Notes: generated by a model not told the origin, from the sequence alone. Shown: positions 44,110 to 53,005, counted from the stretch's first letter. The stretch is 64,000 nt of DNA from Streptomyces sp. NBC_00102 (GCF_026343115.1 NZ_JAPEMC010000001.1:3100001-3164000), one strand, 5' to 3'. Numbers and translations: made by a program.

Positions 44110-44786
44110 GCGTTGACCAGCTTCTTGATGATCGAGGTGAAGAAACCGAGACCGTCCGTGCCGCCGGTGCCGATCAGCGGCTCGACCGCGTGCTCGGGGT
44201 GCGGCATGAGGCCGACGACGTTGCCGGCGGCGTTGGAGATGCCGGCGATGTCACGGAGCGAACCGTTGGGGTTCACGTCGACGTAGCGGAACGCGACGCG
44301 GCCCTCGGCCTCCAGCTCGTCGAGCGTGCGCTCGTCGGCGGTGTACCGGCCGTCCATGTTCTTCAGCGGTACGGAGATCTCCTGGCCGTCCGCGTAGTCC
44401 GCGGTCCAGGCGGTCCCCGTGTTCTCCACCCGCAGCTTCTGGTCGCGGCAGATGAAGTGGAGGTGGTTGTTGCGCAGCATCGCGCCGGGCAGCAGGTGCG
44501 CCTCGGTCAGGATCTGGAAGCCGTTGCAGATGCCGAGGACCGGCATGCCCGCCTTCGCCTGCTCGATGATGGTCTCCATCACCGGCGAGAAGCGGGAGAT
44601 GGCTCCGGCCCGCAGGTAGTCGCCGTAGGAGAAGCCGCCCGCGAGGACGACCGCGTCGACCTGGTGCAGGTCCTTGTCGCGGTGCCAGAGCGATACGGGC
44701 TCCGCCCCCGCCACCCGGACCGCGCGCAGCGCGTCCTGGTCGTCGAGGGTGCCGGGGAAAGTGACGACGCCGATACGAGCGGTCAC
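44106..44786 (-). CDS. purQ: FGAM synthase glutaminase subunit PurQ
   Basis: The 226-residue class I glutamine amidotransferase shows the nucleophile Cys87 in LGICNGFQ and the catalytic His/Glu in MPHPEHA near residue 196. It feeds ammonia to PurL. The GTG at 44786 overlaps the purS stop (GTGA), and its stop overlaps the purL ATG. Confidence 0.97.
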   Translation of the reverse strand: MTARIGVVTFPGTLDDQDALRAVRVAGAEPVSLWHRDKDLHQVDAVVLAGGFSYGDYLRAGAISRFSPVMETIIEQAKAGMPVLGICNGFQILTEAHLLPGAMLRNNHLHFICRDQKLRVENTGTAWTADYADGQEISVPLKNMDGRYTADERTLDELEAEGRVAFRYVDVNPNGSLRDIAGISNAAGNVVGLMPHPEHAVEPLIGTGGTDGLGFFTSIIKKLVNA

Positions 44787-45043
44787 TTCGCGGCCTCCTC
44801 GGACTCCACCTTCACGACGAAGTCCTCGATGACGGTGTTCGCGAGGAAGGTCTCGGCGAGTTCGTTGATCCGGGCGAGGGCGGCGTCGTCGACGGGCCCT
44901 TCGACCTGAAGCTCGAAACGCTTCCCCTGACGTACGTCGGCGATTCCCTCGAAGCCGAGACGGGGCAGTGCGCGCTGCACCGCCTGTCCCTGCGGGTCGA
45001 GGATCTCCGGCTTGAGCATGACGTCGACTACGACGCGTGCCAC
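44783..45043 (-). CDS. purS: FGAM synthase subunit PurS
   Basis: The 86-residue PurS bridges PurL and PurQ and is essential for ammonia transfer in this three-part enzyme. The sequence [19 protein letters not shown] is the family signature. The GTG at 45043 has GGGAG 7 bases upstream; TTG and GTG codons 4 and 2 codons earlier are possible but less well placed. It is the first gene of purSQL. Confidence 0.95.
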   Translation of the reverse strand: MARVVVDVMLKPEILDPQGQAVQRALPRLGFEGIADVRQGKRFELQVEGPVDDAALARINELAETFLANTVIEDFVVKVESEEAAK

Positions 45044-45474
45044 TGGCACTCCCAATGGTGTGGTGCGGCTGGGTCTCCGGGGGGTTCCCCAGACCCCCGC
45101 GGGTCCTGTCAGCGTACCTGGCGGAAATTTCTACGCGGGTAGACAAGGTTCCGCAGATCACGCGGGGATATCGATTGGCGCCGCACCGGGCAAAAGTCCG
45201 GGGAAAAAATCCTGATCGATTGCGGACGGACACGCGAAACAATTGAGCGGGCTTCACAATGCCGTACGGCCGCTGTACAAATGATTACCAGGGAAAGCAT
45301 CACGACTCATGGAACACCGGAACACCGATGCCCGGGGACCTGTATTGACGGGCCCCGGGGATCAGGCCCGGGCCCGCGAGTCCGGCCTGATCCGACCGTA
45401 AAGACCCCAGGCAGCCGGAAGCCCGGCGTCCGCGCACGTCAGAAGCGCGGGGCCGCAGGAAAGGACCGATATCC
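45044..45474. other. Divergent promoter region between purS and the Lsr2 paralogue
   Basis: The interval of 430 bases is A+T-richer from 45120 to 45310, with a run of six A's near 45203, as is usual for divergent promoters. Several TTG/TANNNT combinations exist on both strands, but none stands out. No PurR-type operator could be recognised and no gene is seen. Confidence 0.45.
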
Positions 45475-45810
45475 GTGGCGCAGCAGGTAGTGGTCACGCT
45501 CTCCGACGACATCGACGGGGGGCAGGCGGCAGAAACGGTCACTTTCGCCATCGACGGGAAGTCGTACGAGATCGATCTCAATCCCGTCAACGCGAAAAAG
45601 CTGCGGAAGACCCTGGCTCCGTACATGGCGGCCGGTCGAAAGCAGACAAATGCTGGAAAGCACGGCAAGACGCCCGTTTCCTACCGTCACACCTCCCTGG
45701 CCCCCGATCCGGCGGCCGTCCGCGCATGGGCGCGGTCGCACCAGATGGAGGTGCCGGCCCGGGGACGCATCCCCAAGAGGGTCTACGAGGCGTTCGAACA
45801 AGCGAGTTGA
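45475..45810 (+). CDS. lsrL: Lsr2-family nucleoid protein (LsrL-type paralogue)
   Basis: The 111-residue protein is a complete Lsr2 fold. The N-terminal dimerisation part is VVVTLSDDIDGGQAAETVTF, and the C-terminal AT-hook-like DNA-binding domain ends with ARGRIPKRVYEAF, containing the R-G-R that enters the minor groove of A+T-rich DNA. Lsr2 proteins silence horizontally acquired genes. From position beside purS I take it as the LsrL paralogue (SCO4076 in S. coelicolor) rather than the main Lsr2. AGGAAAGGA precedes the GTG. Confidence 0.9.
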   Translation: MAQQVVVTLSDDIDGGQAAETVTFAIDGKSYEIDLNPVNAKKLRKTLAPYMAAGRKQTNAGKHGKTPVSYRHTSLAPDPAAVRAWARSHQMEVPARGRIPKRVYEAFEQAS

Positions 45811-45908
45811 CGGCGGGGCGGGTCCCGCGACGGATCCCCGGAGGCCGGAACCGGCCTCCGGGACGGCCCGCGCGAACACCTCGCCGCGACATCCGCAGGG
45901 GAGCCGAC

Positions 45909-45939
45909 TTGCGCTGCACCCCCGCAGGTCGGATAGAGT
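45909..45939 (+). promoter_or_regulatory. Promoter of tRNA-Gly (TCC)
   Basis: TTGCGC (45909-45914) and TAGAGT (45934-45939) with a 19-base spacer lie 50 bases before the tRNA. Confidence 0.5.
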
Positions 45940-45988
45940 CTGGATCACGCCAAGGGGCAAGGCCGAAAGGCCCCAACCACAGCAGCGT

Positions 45989-46060
45989 GCGGGTGTAGTT
46001 CAGTAGTAGAACACCCCCCTTCCAGGGGGGAGGCGCAGTGTGCGATTCCTGTCACCCGCT
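45989..46060 (+). tRNA. tRNA-Gly (TCC)
   Basis: Anticodon TCC lies in the loop CTTCCAG between stems CCCCC and GGGGG. Acceptor GCGGGTG pairs with CACCCGC. The T-loop is TGCGATT-like and atypical for this genome, but the fold is complete. CCA is not encoded. Confidence 0.92.
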
Positions 46061-46070
46061 CTACATCGCT

Positions 46071-46100
46071 TTCCGACCACTCCGGTGGATCGGGTAGAGT
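46071..46100 (+). promoter_or_regulatory. Promoter of tRNA-Gly (GCC) copy 1
   Basis: TTCCGA (46071-46076) and TAGAGT (46095-46100) with an 18-base spacer lie 40 bases before the tRNA. The same TAGAGT box precedes the tRNA-Gly(TCC) gene. Confidence 0.55.
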
Positions 46101-46139
46101 GGTGCTCGCGCCGCCCGGTGAAAGCCGAGCGGAGGCAAT

Positions 46140-46215
46140 GCGGACGTAGCTCAGTTGGTAGAGCGCAACCTTGCCAAGGTTGAGGTCGCCAGTTCGAACC
46201 TGGTCGTCCGCTCCA
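46140..46215 (+). tRNA. tRNA-Gly (GCC), copy 1
   Basis: Anticodon GCC lies in the loop TTGCCAA. Acceptor GCGGACG pairs with CGTCCGC, and CCA is encoded (46213-46215). Confidence 0.95.
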
Positions 46216-46218
46216 AAA

Positions 46219-46254
46219 GAAAGACCCCGGTCGATTCTCGACCGGGGTCTTTCT
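46219..46254 (+). terminator. Terminator after tRNA-Gly (GCC) copy 1
   Basis: AAAGACCCCGGTCGA pairs with TCGACCGGGGTCTTT around a 3-base loop. Confidence 0.93.
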
Positions 46255-46439
46255 CGTATGTCCTTACCCGCGTGCGCGGGCCGCCGTTCCTCGGTCGCCG
46301 ATCTTTTCCTTTCCCGGAAGCACCGATGCCGCTCCGGTATCCGTCCCGCTCCGACCGCGGCCCCTTCATGACGGATGTCATGGGCGGTGATGACGGCTCG
46401 CACTGCCGTCGGGTCTCCGCCCCGGCCAGTCTGGAACGC

Positions 46440-47160
46440 ATGACCAGAGACGAATCCGACAGACCGGCAGCCCCGTCCGCTACGCCGGTGATCGAGGCCG
46501 ACGCGCTGCGACGGCGGTACTCGGGCGGCTTCGAGGCCGTCCGCGGGATCTCCTTCTCGGAAGGTGACGGCGCTGGTCGGGCTGTCCGGCCGGGCCGGGG
46601 TCCGCGTCGAACAGCTCTCCGGCGGTGAACGGCGCCGCCTCGATCTGGGACTGGCCCTCGTCGCCCGCCCGGAGGTCCTCTTCCTGGACGAGCCGACGAC
46701 CGGACTCGACGCGGAGGGCCGGCGCGACACCTGGGAGCTCGTCAGGAACCTGCGGGAGGGAGGCACCACGGTGCTGCTGACCACGCATCACCTGGAGGAG
46801 GCCGAGGCGCTCGCGGACCGGCTGGCGATCATGCACCGGGGCCGGATCGTGGCTTCCGGGACGACGGCGGAAGTGACGGCCGACCAGCCGGCCCGCATCC
46901 GCTGCCGGCTACCGGAGGGGGGCACCCTCGAACGGCTGCCGGTGGACGCGCGCGGCTGGGACGTCACGGCCGGTGGCGGCATGGGGAGACCGGGGGCGGC
47001 AGGTGGAGATCCGTACCCACGCCTTCCAGGAGCCGCTGCACGCGCTGCTCGGCTGGGCGGCCGGGGAGGGCGTGACCCTCGACGGGCTGGACGCACGGGC
47101 CGGGTCGCTGGAAGAGGCGTTCCTGGAGATCGCCCGGACCGGCGGGGAGGAGGACGCCTG
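46440..47160 (+). pseudogene. Decayed ABC-transporter ATPase
   Basis: The frame starting ATG at 46440 gives the N-terminal strand (PVIEADALRRRYSGGFEAVRG), but directly after it the sequence jumps, in another frame, to GLSGRAGVRVEQLSGGERRR. The whole Walker A region and Q-loop, roughly 90 residues, are missing. The signature LSGGE, Walker B VLFLDEP and H-loop THH are intact in the second frame. A further frameshift near 46985 separates the C-terminal part (EEAFLEIA in the third frame). At least one deletion and two frame changes mean it cannot make an active ATPase. It resembles ATPases of drug/lipid exporters. Confidence 0.85.
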
Positions 47161-47189
47161 GGCCAGGAAGGGCCGAACCGGCCGAGAAT

Positions 47190-47645
47190 GGGCTCCTCGA
47201 TCTCCAGATGCCGGGCGCCGACGGTGTGAGCGTGGCCACATCCCTGCGGGCCGGACTCCCCGGCTGCCGCACCATGATCGTGACGGGGCACGGCCGCCCC
47301 GGCCATCTGCGGCGGGCCCTTGCGGCAGGGGTGCGCGGGTTCGTCCCCAAGACGCTCAGCGCTCGCCGACTGGCCGAGATCATCCGGGTCGTGCACGGCG
47401 GAAACCGTTACGTGGACCCGGAGTTGGCGGCAGACGCGATCTCCGCCGGGGACTCGCCACTCACTCCCCGGGAGGCCGAGGTGCTGGAACTCGTGGCGGA
47501 CGGAGCCCCCGTCGCGGAGATCGCCGTGCGCGCCTCGCTCTCCCCCGGGAGGGTCCGCAACTACCTCTCCTCGGCGGTCTCCAAACTGGGTGTGGAGAAC
47601 CGTCACGCGGCAGTGCGTTTCGCTCGGGCTCAAGGATGGGTATAG
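47190..47645 (+). pseudogene. N-terminally truncated NarL/DesR-type response regulator
   Basis: The remaining frame begins at LLDLQMPGADG, which is the phospho-acceptor strand, so the first 50 or so residues of the receiver domain are gone. The rest of the receiver (VTGHGRPGHLRRAL, then GFVPKT) and a full LuxR-type DNA-binding domain (LTPREAEVLELVADG...) are intact. The stop is inside the TATAGT box of the next tRNA promoter. No start codon with a ribosome binding site fits the remnant. The permease and histidine-kinase genes expected between it and the ATPase are absent. Confidence 0.8.
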
Positions 47646-47646
47646 T
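47619..47646 (+). promoter_or_regulatory. Promoter of tRNA-Gly (GCC) copy 2
   Basis: TTCGCT (47619-47624) and TATAGT (47641-47646), 16-base spacer, 23 bases before the tRNA. It overlaps the end of the response-regulator remnant. Confidence 0.5.
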
Positions 47647-47668
47647 TGGCATCGCGCTGAGGCGCAAT

Positions 47669-47744
47669 GCGAACGTAGCTCAGCTGGTAGAGCGCAACCT
47701 TGCCAAGGTTGAGGTCGCGAGTTCGAACCTCGTCGTTCGCTCCA
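47669..47744 (+). tRNA. tRNA-Gly (GCC), copy 2
   Basis: Anticodon GCC, CCA encoded. It differs from copy 1 only in the acceptor stem (GCGAACG/CGTTCGC), one D-loop base and one T-stem pair. Confidence 0.95.
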
Positions 47745-47747
47745 CGT

Positions 47748-47783
47748 GAGAAGGCCCCGGTCCCCAGGACCGGGGCCTTCTGC
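47748..47783 (+). terminator. Terminator after tRNA-Gly (GCC) copy 2
   Basis: AGAAGGCCCCGGTCC pairs with GGACCGGGGCCTTCT around a 3-base loop. Confidence 0.92.
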
Positions 47784-47813
47784 GTACCTGGCCGCCCCTC
47801 GGAGCCGTACTTC

Positions 47814-47872
47814 CTCCGCTTGTCCTGCTTGTCCTGCTTGTTCTGCTTGGCCCGCTTGCCCTGCTTGTTCGG
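47814..47872. repeat. Degenerate 9-base repeat (TCCTGCTTG type)
   Basis: About six consecutive units of the form TCCTGCTTG with small changes lie between the tRNA terminator and the large inverted repeat. They are not in a supported gene. Confidence 0.8.
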
Positions 47873-47873
47873 T

Positions 47874-47933
47874 GCCGGGATGCGCGATGCCGCCGCCCCT
47901 CGTGTCGGGGCCGGCGGCATCGCGCATCCCGGC
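47874..47933 (-). terminator. Large inverted repeat downstream of purC
   Basis: A perfect 21-base arm (47874-47894 with 47913-47933) encloses an 18-base centre that can pair again (GCCCC with GGGGC), giving a stem of about 26 pairs. It lies 51 bases beyond the purC stop. It probably ends purC transcription and blocks read-through from the opposite tRNA side. Confidence 0.75.
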
Positions 47934-47983
47934 GGAATTGCGGGCCGGGCTGTTTTCGGCTGTGGTCCGGGCCGGGGGCTGGG

Positions 47984-48898
47984 TTACTTCCAGCTGAGGC
48001 CGGTCAGCTGCTCGTACGCGTCGATGTACTTGGCGCGGGTCGCGTCCACGACATCCTGGGGCAGCGGGGGCGGCGGGGTCTCGCTCTTACGGTCCCAGCC
48101 GGAGGCCGGCGAGGTCAGCCAGTCACGGACGAACTGCTTGTCGTACGAGGGCTGGGCGTGACCCGGCTCCCACGCGGCCACCGGCCAGAAGCGGGAGGAG
48201 TCCGGGGTCAGCACCTCGTCGCCGAGGACCAGTTCCTCGGTGCCGTCCTCGTTGGCCGCGAAGCCGAACTCGAACTTGGTGTCGGCCAGGATGATCCCGC
48301 GCCCGTGCGCGATGTCCCGGGCGTGCCGGTAGACGTCCAGCGTCAACTGCCGCAGCCGGGTGGCCGTCTCCGTGCCGACGGTGTGCGCGACCGCCTCGTA
48401 GCTGACGTTCTCGTCGTGGTCGCCCACGGCGGCCTTCGTCGCCGGGGTGAAGATCGGGCCCGGCAGTTCGGAGCCGTCGACGAGGCCCTCGGGCAGACCG
48501 ATGCCGCAGACCGTGCGGGAGGCGTCGTACTCGACGAGACCGGAGCCGGTCAGGTAGCCGCGGGCCACGCACTCGACGGGGACCATCCGCAGCGAGCGGC
48601 AGATCGTCGTGCGGCCCTCCCAGTCGGCGGGGGCGCCGGCCGGCACCTCGGTCGAGATGACATGGTTGGGCACCAGGTCGCCGAGCTGGTCGAACCACCA
48701 GAGCGACAGCGCGGTCAGCACCCGGCCCTTGTCCGGGATCTCGGTCGGCAGCACCCAGTCGTACGCGGAGATGCGGTCGCTGGCGACCATGACGAGATCG
48801 CCCGCCTCGTTCCGGTACAGCTCACGCACCTTGCCGGTGTGCAGGTGGGTGAGGCCCGGCACCTGAACGGGCTCGGGCTTTTCTACGAAACCGGACAC
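47984..48898 (-). CDS. purC: SAICAR synthetase (PurC)
   Basis: The 304-residue enzyme joins CAIR and aspartate with ATP to SAICAR. Motifs visible are the ATP-loop HTGKVRELY, VASDRISAYDWVLPTEIPDKG, ECVARGYLTGSGL and the catalytic DTKFEFGF. Its length fits the long actinobacterial/yeast-type enzyme. It is a single gene; purB is not in the window. Confidence 0.96.
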   Translation of the reverse strand: MSGFVEKPEPVQVPGLTHLHTGKVRELYRNEAGDLVMVASDRISAYDWVLPTEIPDKGRVLTALSLWWFDQLGDLVPNHVISTEVPAGAPADWEGRTTICRSLRMVPVECVARGYLTGSGLVEYDASRTVCGIGLPEGLVDGSELPGPIFTPATKAAVGDHDENVSYEAVAHTVGTETATRLRQLTLDVYRHARDIAHGRGIILADTKFEFGFAANEDGTEELVLGDEVLTPDSSRFWPVAAWEPGHAQPSYDKQFVRDWLTSPASGWDRKSETPPPPLPQDVVDATRAKYIDAYEQLTGLSWK

Positions 48899-49099
48899 GC
48901 TGCCTCCGCGTAGGTTGATCCAAGGGTCGCGGGTCCGATTGTCCCGTATGCCGGTGCCGACTCGCCGCGTGGGGCGGTCCGGCCGGGCACGGGCGGCCGT
49001 GGGGACGGGCAGGCACCTGGCCGTGGGGACGGGCAGGCGCCCCGTCTACGACTCCGGTCGCGGCTTCGGTCGCACCTTCATCGCACCTTCGTCGCGGCT

Positions 49100-50557
49100 T
49101 CAGTCCCGCTTGCAGATCCGGTCCAGCAGATTGGCCGTGGCCCGCTGGATGCGTGCGTCGGTGTGTCCCGGCCGGTCCAGCGCCGGCGACCAGGCGAAGG
49201 TGCCGGAGGCGAAGACGAGGGCCCCGGACGGCGCCTGGTAGAGCGAGGTCTCCTGGTAACGCCGGGCGCCCTCGGAGTCCTCGTACGGCGAATGCGCCAG
49301 CAGGATGCGGCTCTCGTGCTCCGGCAGCGCCGTGCGCGGGTAGTACCGGTCGGCCTCGCCCGCCACCAGGCCGGCGATCTCCTCGCCCTCCCCCGCCCCG
49401 GTTCCCCGCCAGAGCCAGTGGTCGGCGTTGCGCACGATCAGCGGCGAGGGCTCGGGCACCCGGCCCGCGTACTGGATGCCGAGCAGCAGCTGCTCCGGCC
49501 GGTCGATCTCCCGCCAGAGCGCGGCCTTCCCCGGCCCCTGCCGTTTGCGGCAGGTCAGGAGGCGGTCGGGCACCCCGGACGCGGACGCGGAGAGCGACAC
49601 CTGCCAGTACATGGTGTTGGCCGAGAGGAAGACCAGCGAGGTCCCGGTGTCCCGCGCCAGCTCCGCCGTGCGCCGCATCGGGACGGACCAGTACTCGTCG
49701 TGACCGGGAAAGACCAGGCCCCGGTAGCGCCCCGGGTCGACGCGGCCGGCGTGCAGGTCGCGGGCGTCCGCGTAGGCGAGGCTGTAGTCGTACCGCTCGG
49801 CCCAGCGGATGAAGTCGTAGGCGTGGCCGACGTGCAGCGGCAGCCCGGCGCCCGCGTACGGGCGGTCGAAGGAGACCGTGACCGCCGCCTCCTCCTCACC
49901 CAGCAGCCCGCCCTTCTCGTCCCACGCGTGGTAGAGGCTGGCGCCCGTCCGGCCGTCCTCCGGGTAGAGGTTGTACGCCTGCCAGGTGATGTCCGGGAGC
50001 AGCAGCAGCAGATCGGCCGGGTGGTCGTCCCGGACCGTGAACGGGATGTGCGAGCGGTGGTTGTCATCGGTGGTCAGTACGGCGACATAGGCGCCCACGG
50101 ACCACTGGGCGGGGATCTGGAGCCGCCAGGAGCGCCACCAATGGTGGCAGGAAACCGTCTTGTCGGCGGTGAGCGGAGGAGGCTGCACGATGCCCGACTG
50201 GCGGGGAACGGTGGTGATCTTCCGGGCGCCGTCGCCGCCGTAGTGGCCGATGCGGTAGATGTCGACGTAGAACGGCTGGGGCGGGTCGACCGTGATGTGG
50301 AAGTCGATGGCCTCCCCGGGCGCCGCCGCCCCGGGCGAGGCGAAACCCTTCACCTGTCGGTGCACGTCATCGGCGGTGCGCGGACCGCCGCCGCTGCGCC
50401 CCAGGTCGGGATCGGCGTACCAGGGGACGACCTGTCCCGTGTCGTTCAAGTAGTTCTCGCTGTCGCGCAGCCAGGGCAACGGACCCTGCCCGAACGGATC
50501 GCTCACGGCGTGCGCGAGGGCACCGGACTCCCACCGGCTACTGTGCTCCGCCCCCAT
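49100..50557 (-). CDS. N,N-dimethylformamidase-beta-like protein
   Basis: The 485-residue protein resembles the large-subunit C-terminal domain of N,N-dimethylformamidase. Characteristic parts are VDIYRIGHYGGDGAR, QAYNLYPEDGRTGASLY, LVFPGHDEYWS and FLSANTMYWQV. In true dimethylformamidase a mononuclear iron and a small subunit are needed; no small-subunit gene is near, so the reaction is unlikely to be the same. Proteins of this type are common in streptomycetes without known function. The ATG at 50557 follows GGGAGGGG; a start six codons upstream is possible. Confidence 0.75.
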   Translation of the reverse strand: MGAEHSSRWESGALAHAVSDPFGQGPLPWLRDSENYLNDTGQVVPWYADPDLGRSGGGPRTADDVHRQVKGFASPGAAAPGEAIDFHITVDPPQPFYVDIYRIGHYGGDGARKITTVPRQSGIVQPPPLTADKTVSCHHWWRSWRLQIPAQWSVGAYVAVLTTDDNHRSHIPFTVRDDHPADLLLLLPDITWQAYNLYPEDGRTGASLYHAWDEKGGLLGEEEAAVTVSFDRPYAGAGLPLHVGHAYDFIRWAERYDYSLAYADARDLHAGRVDPGRYRGLVFPGHDEYWSVPMRRTAELARDTGTSLVFLSANTMYWQVSLSASASGVPDRLLTCRKRQGPGKAALWREIDRPEQLLLGIQYAGRVPEPSPLIVRNADHWLWRGTGAGEGEEIAGLVAGEADRYYPRTALPEHESRILLAHSPYEDSEGARRYQETSLYQAPSGALVFASGTFAWSPALDRPGHTDARIQRATANLLDRICKRD

Positions 50558-51097
50558 GATCGGCCCCTCCCTCACGTCCCCCGTACCACTCTGGTGCGCC
50601 CTGTGTCAGGGCTGATCCCAGCACATCACATAACGCATGCGCCTCGTCACCGTTCGTCGTGAATTGACGTGAACGGAACCTAGCCTTCCGGGTATTGGGC
50701 CCGTAGCGGAGTCCGCACCGGCGTGCGCACGGCGGTGCGCGCCGTGCGAGGGCGCGTGCGCGGGGCGCGGGACAGGGCCCTTTCGGCACCGCGTGCGCGG
50801 ACCGATTGCGTACACGGTGCCATATTTCCGTATACGGAGGGCCTGTTGCGGCGGACTGGGACACATTTCCGTATCCGGGGGGCGTGTTGAGTCCACACGG
50901 GGCGCGCACAGGGCCTCGCACGCCGGGTTGCACGGCTGGCGCCGGGTCGCCGAGTGGGAGGGCCGGGTTGCACGGCGGGCCGGGTTGCGCGGCGGGCCGG
51001 GTTGCGCGGCGGGCCGGGGGCCGGAGGTACGTACGCTGCCGGGCGCGGGCCGGCGGTCGACCGGGGCCGGACGAGGAAGGGCTGCGGCGGGCCGGGG
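50558..51097. other. Repeat-containing intergenic region
   Basis: No gene is supported. Two copies of ATTTCCGTAT (50824 and 50865) lie within a longer 25-base repeat with few mismatches; the first forms the palindrome CCGTATACGG. A 17-base repeat (CCGGGTTGCACGGCGGG type) follows in three tandem copies at 50963-51013. Confidence 0.6.
50963..51015. repeat. 17-base tandem repeat, three copies
   Basis: Units at 50963, 50980 and 50997 differ by a single base. They lie just downstream of the stop of the M48-like gene. Confidence 0.85.
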
Positions 51098-53005
51098 TCA
51101 GACGAGGCGGACCGGCTTGTCCTCCCGGATGCCCAGCTCGGAGAGCCAGGTGCGCAGCGGCTCCGCGTCGCCGTCCTCCACCAGGCTGAGCACCGGGGTG
51201 CCCAGATCCGTCCGACGCGCCCCGTCGACCAGCAGGGCGGGCCCGTCCAGCCAGTCGAGGCCCGGCGCGGCGCCGGCCGTGTCCACGGCAGCGCAGCAGA
51301 CCATGGCCGTGACGTGGTCGGCGAGCAGCTCCGCACCCGTACGGGGCGGCTGGAGCGGGAAGAGCGGGAGCGGGCCAGGACCCCAGAGGTCGAGCGGGTC
51401 CACCACCGGACCGTTCCCGCCGGCCGCTCCGGTCGCGGTTCCGGCGGCGGTACCGGTCGCGGTGCCCGCTGCCGCCGGCGTACCGGTGCCGTGCGTACCG
51501 GTACCGGGGTTCCCGGCCCGTGCGGTGGCCTCGGCGGCCTCCTCGCGGGCGACGGCGGCCCCCACGGCGGCCGCGAGCTCCTCGCCGCCGCCCCGGGCCG
51601 CGAGGTGGTCGATGACCCGGGCCAGCGTGGGCGCCCCGGCGTCGGCCGTTCGGACCGCCGGAGGACTTGCCTCCGGGGGCGAGGCGTGGGGACCGGTGCG
51701 GGGGCCGCTGCGGGCGGGATCCGGGACCTCTTCCGGGACCCCCGCCGGGGAGGAGGAACCGGGGGCCCGGCCGGGTGCCGCCGTGCCGAGGGAGTCCATG
51801 ACGCCGTGCAGCCGGGCCGCCTCCGCGCGCCACTTCCGGTCGACGACCTCCTCCGGGTACTGCTGCCAGTCGACGGGCGACCATTCCCCGCCCCGGGCCG
51901 GACCGCCGTGGAAGAGCCGGGCGGCGAGCAGGGACGCCGCCTCGTCGGCGAGACCGGGCTCTTCGAGGAGATCGCAGGCCGGGCGCTCTCCCAGGCGCGC
52001 GGCGAAGCCCTCCGCGAGTCGGTCGCGCCGGGACAGCTCGGTGAGCGCGGAGACCACGCCCGCGTCCAGCCGCGCCGGCCACCGGCCCATCCGCCAGGCG
52101 GGCAGCGCGACGCGGGTCAGCAGCCGGTCCCAGCCCGCGTAGACGAGGCCCACCTGCTCCTGGGCGACGGCGCGCACGCCGTAGTCCACGCCCTGGGCGC
52201 GCAGGGAGGCGGAGAGCGCGACGCACCGCTCCATCTCGGCGGCGTGCCCGCGACAGCTGCGGAGCAGCAGCCGGGCAGCCCAGCCGGTGAAGGCGCGCGA
52301 GGGACGGCCGAACAGACCGGGCAGCGAAACGTTTGACCGCGCGGGCCCGGGGGCTCCGGCGTCCGCGACGACACCGTCCAGGCCCCGGACGAACCTCCGG
52401 GCGGCGGCTATGTCGGGATGCGCCGCCAGGCGGGTACCGGCGACGACGGGGGCGAGTACCGCGCGCAGCTCGCCGACGCGCATCCACCAGAGGAACGGCG
52501 ACCCGATGACCAGCACCGGCGCCGCCCGCTCGCGGTCGCGCCGCTCGTCGGCACGCTCCTTGGCCGCGGCGGCGGGCCCGGTGCGCGCGGTCGGGTGGGT
52601 GCGGTCCTCCAGCCAGCTGTCGCAGTCCGGGGTGAGCGCTATCGCCGAGGGCGCGGGCACGCCCATGCGGTCGGCCAGCTCGCGCACGAGCCGGTAGAGA
52701 TCGGGGGCCGACTTCTCGTCCACCGCCACGGTCGGGCTGAGCGCGGGCCGGGCCCGCGCGACAGTGACGGCGACCCCCGCGGCCAGCAGCAGGAAGACGA
52801 CGGCCGTCAGGCCCACCACCCAGCGGGCGGTGTTCCAGCCGACGCCGGACAAACGTCCCTGCGCGGTGGCGGCGATCATGACCACGGCCACCGCCGCGGG
52901 CAGGATCGCCAGCGCCACCGCGCGGCTGCGGATGCGCAGCAGCGCGAGGGCCCTCGCCCGGACGGCCCGCATGCCCAGGTCCTCACCAGTCTCCGTACCG
53001 GACAC
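51098..53005 (-). CDS. M48-like membrane protein lacking the zinc motif
   Basis: The 635-residue protein has two N-terminal membrane helices (about 31-49 and 62-82) and a middle part resembling M48 (HtpX/Ste24) peptidases: LVRELADRMGVPAPSAIAL and VLVIGSPFLWWMRVGELRAVL. In active M48 enzymes a His-Glu-x-x-His motif follows this last segment; here residues 185-191 read APVVAGT, so both His and the catalytic Glu are gone. The second half is a disordered Pro/Ala/Thr/Gly-rich linker and a short conserved C-terminal domain. It is probably a pseudoenzyme with a binding or structural role at the membrane. It lies upstream of nothing in operon with it. Confidence 0.75.
   Translation of the reverse strand: MSGTETGEDLGMRAVRARALALLRIRSRAVALAILPAAVAVVMIAATAQGRLSGVGWNTARWVVGLTAVVFLLLAAGVAVTVARARPALSPTVAVDEKSAPDLYRLVRELADRMGVPAPSAIALTPDCDSWLEDRTHPTARTGPAAAAKERADERRDRERAAPVLVIGSPFLWWMRVGELRAVLAPVVAGTRLAAHPDIAAARRFVRGLDGVVADAGAPGPARSNVSLPGLFGRPSRAFTGWAARLLLRSCRGHAAEMERCVALSASLRAQGVDYGVRAVAQEQVGLVYAGWDRLLTRVALPAWRMGRWPARLDAGVVSALTELSRRDRLAEGFAARLGERPACDLLEEPGLADEAASLLAARLFHGGPARGGEWSPVDWQQYPEEVVDRKWRAEAARLHGVMDSLGTAAPGRAPGSSSPAGVPEEVPDPARSGPRTGPHASPPEASPPAVRTADAGAPTLARVIDHLAARGGGEELAAAVGAAVAREEAAEATARAGNPGTGTHGTGTPAAAGTATGTAAGTATGAAGGNGPVVDPLDLWGPGPLPLFPLQPPRTGAELLADHVTAMVCCAAVDTAGAAPGLDWLDGPALLVDGARRTDLGTPVLSLVEDGDAEPLRTWLSELGIREDKPVRLV

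Noticed and set aside
46140..47744. The two tRNA-Gly(GCC) genes as attachment sites of an element
   Set aside because: Both are complete tRNAs with different acceptor stems, their own promoters and terminators, so they look like ordinary paralogues, not an att duplication.
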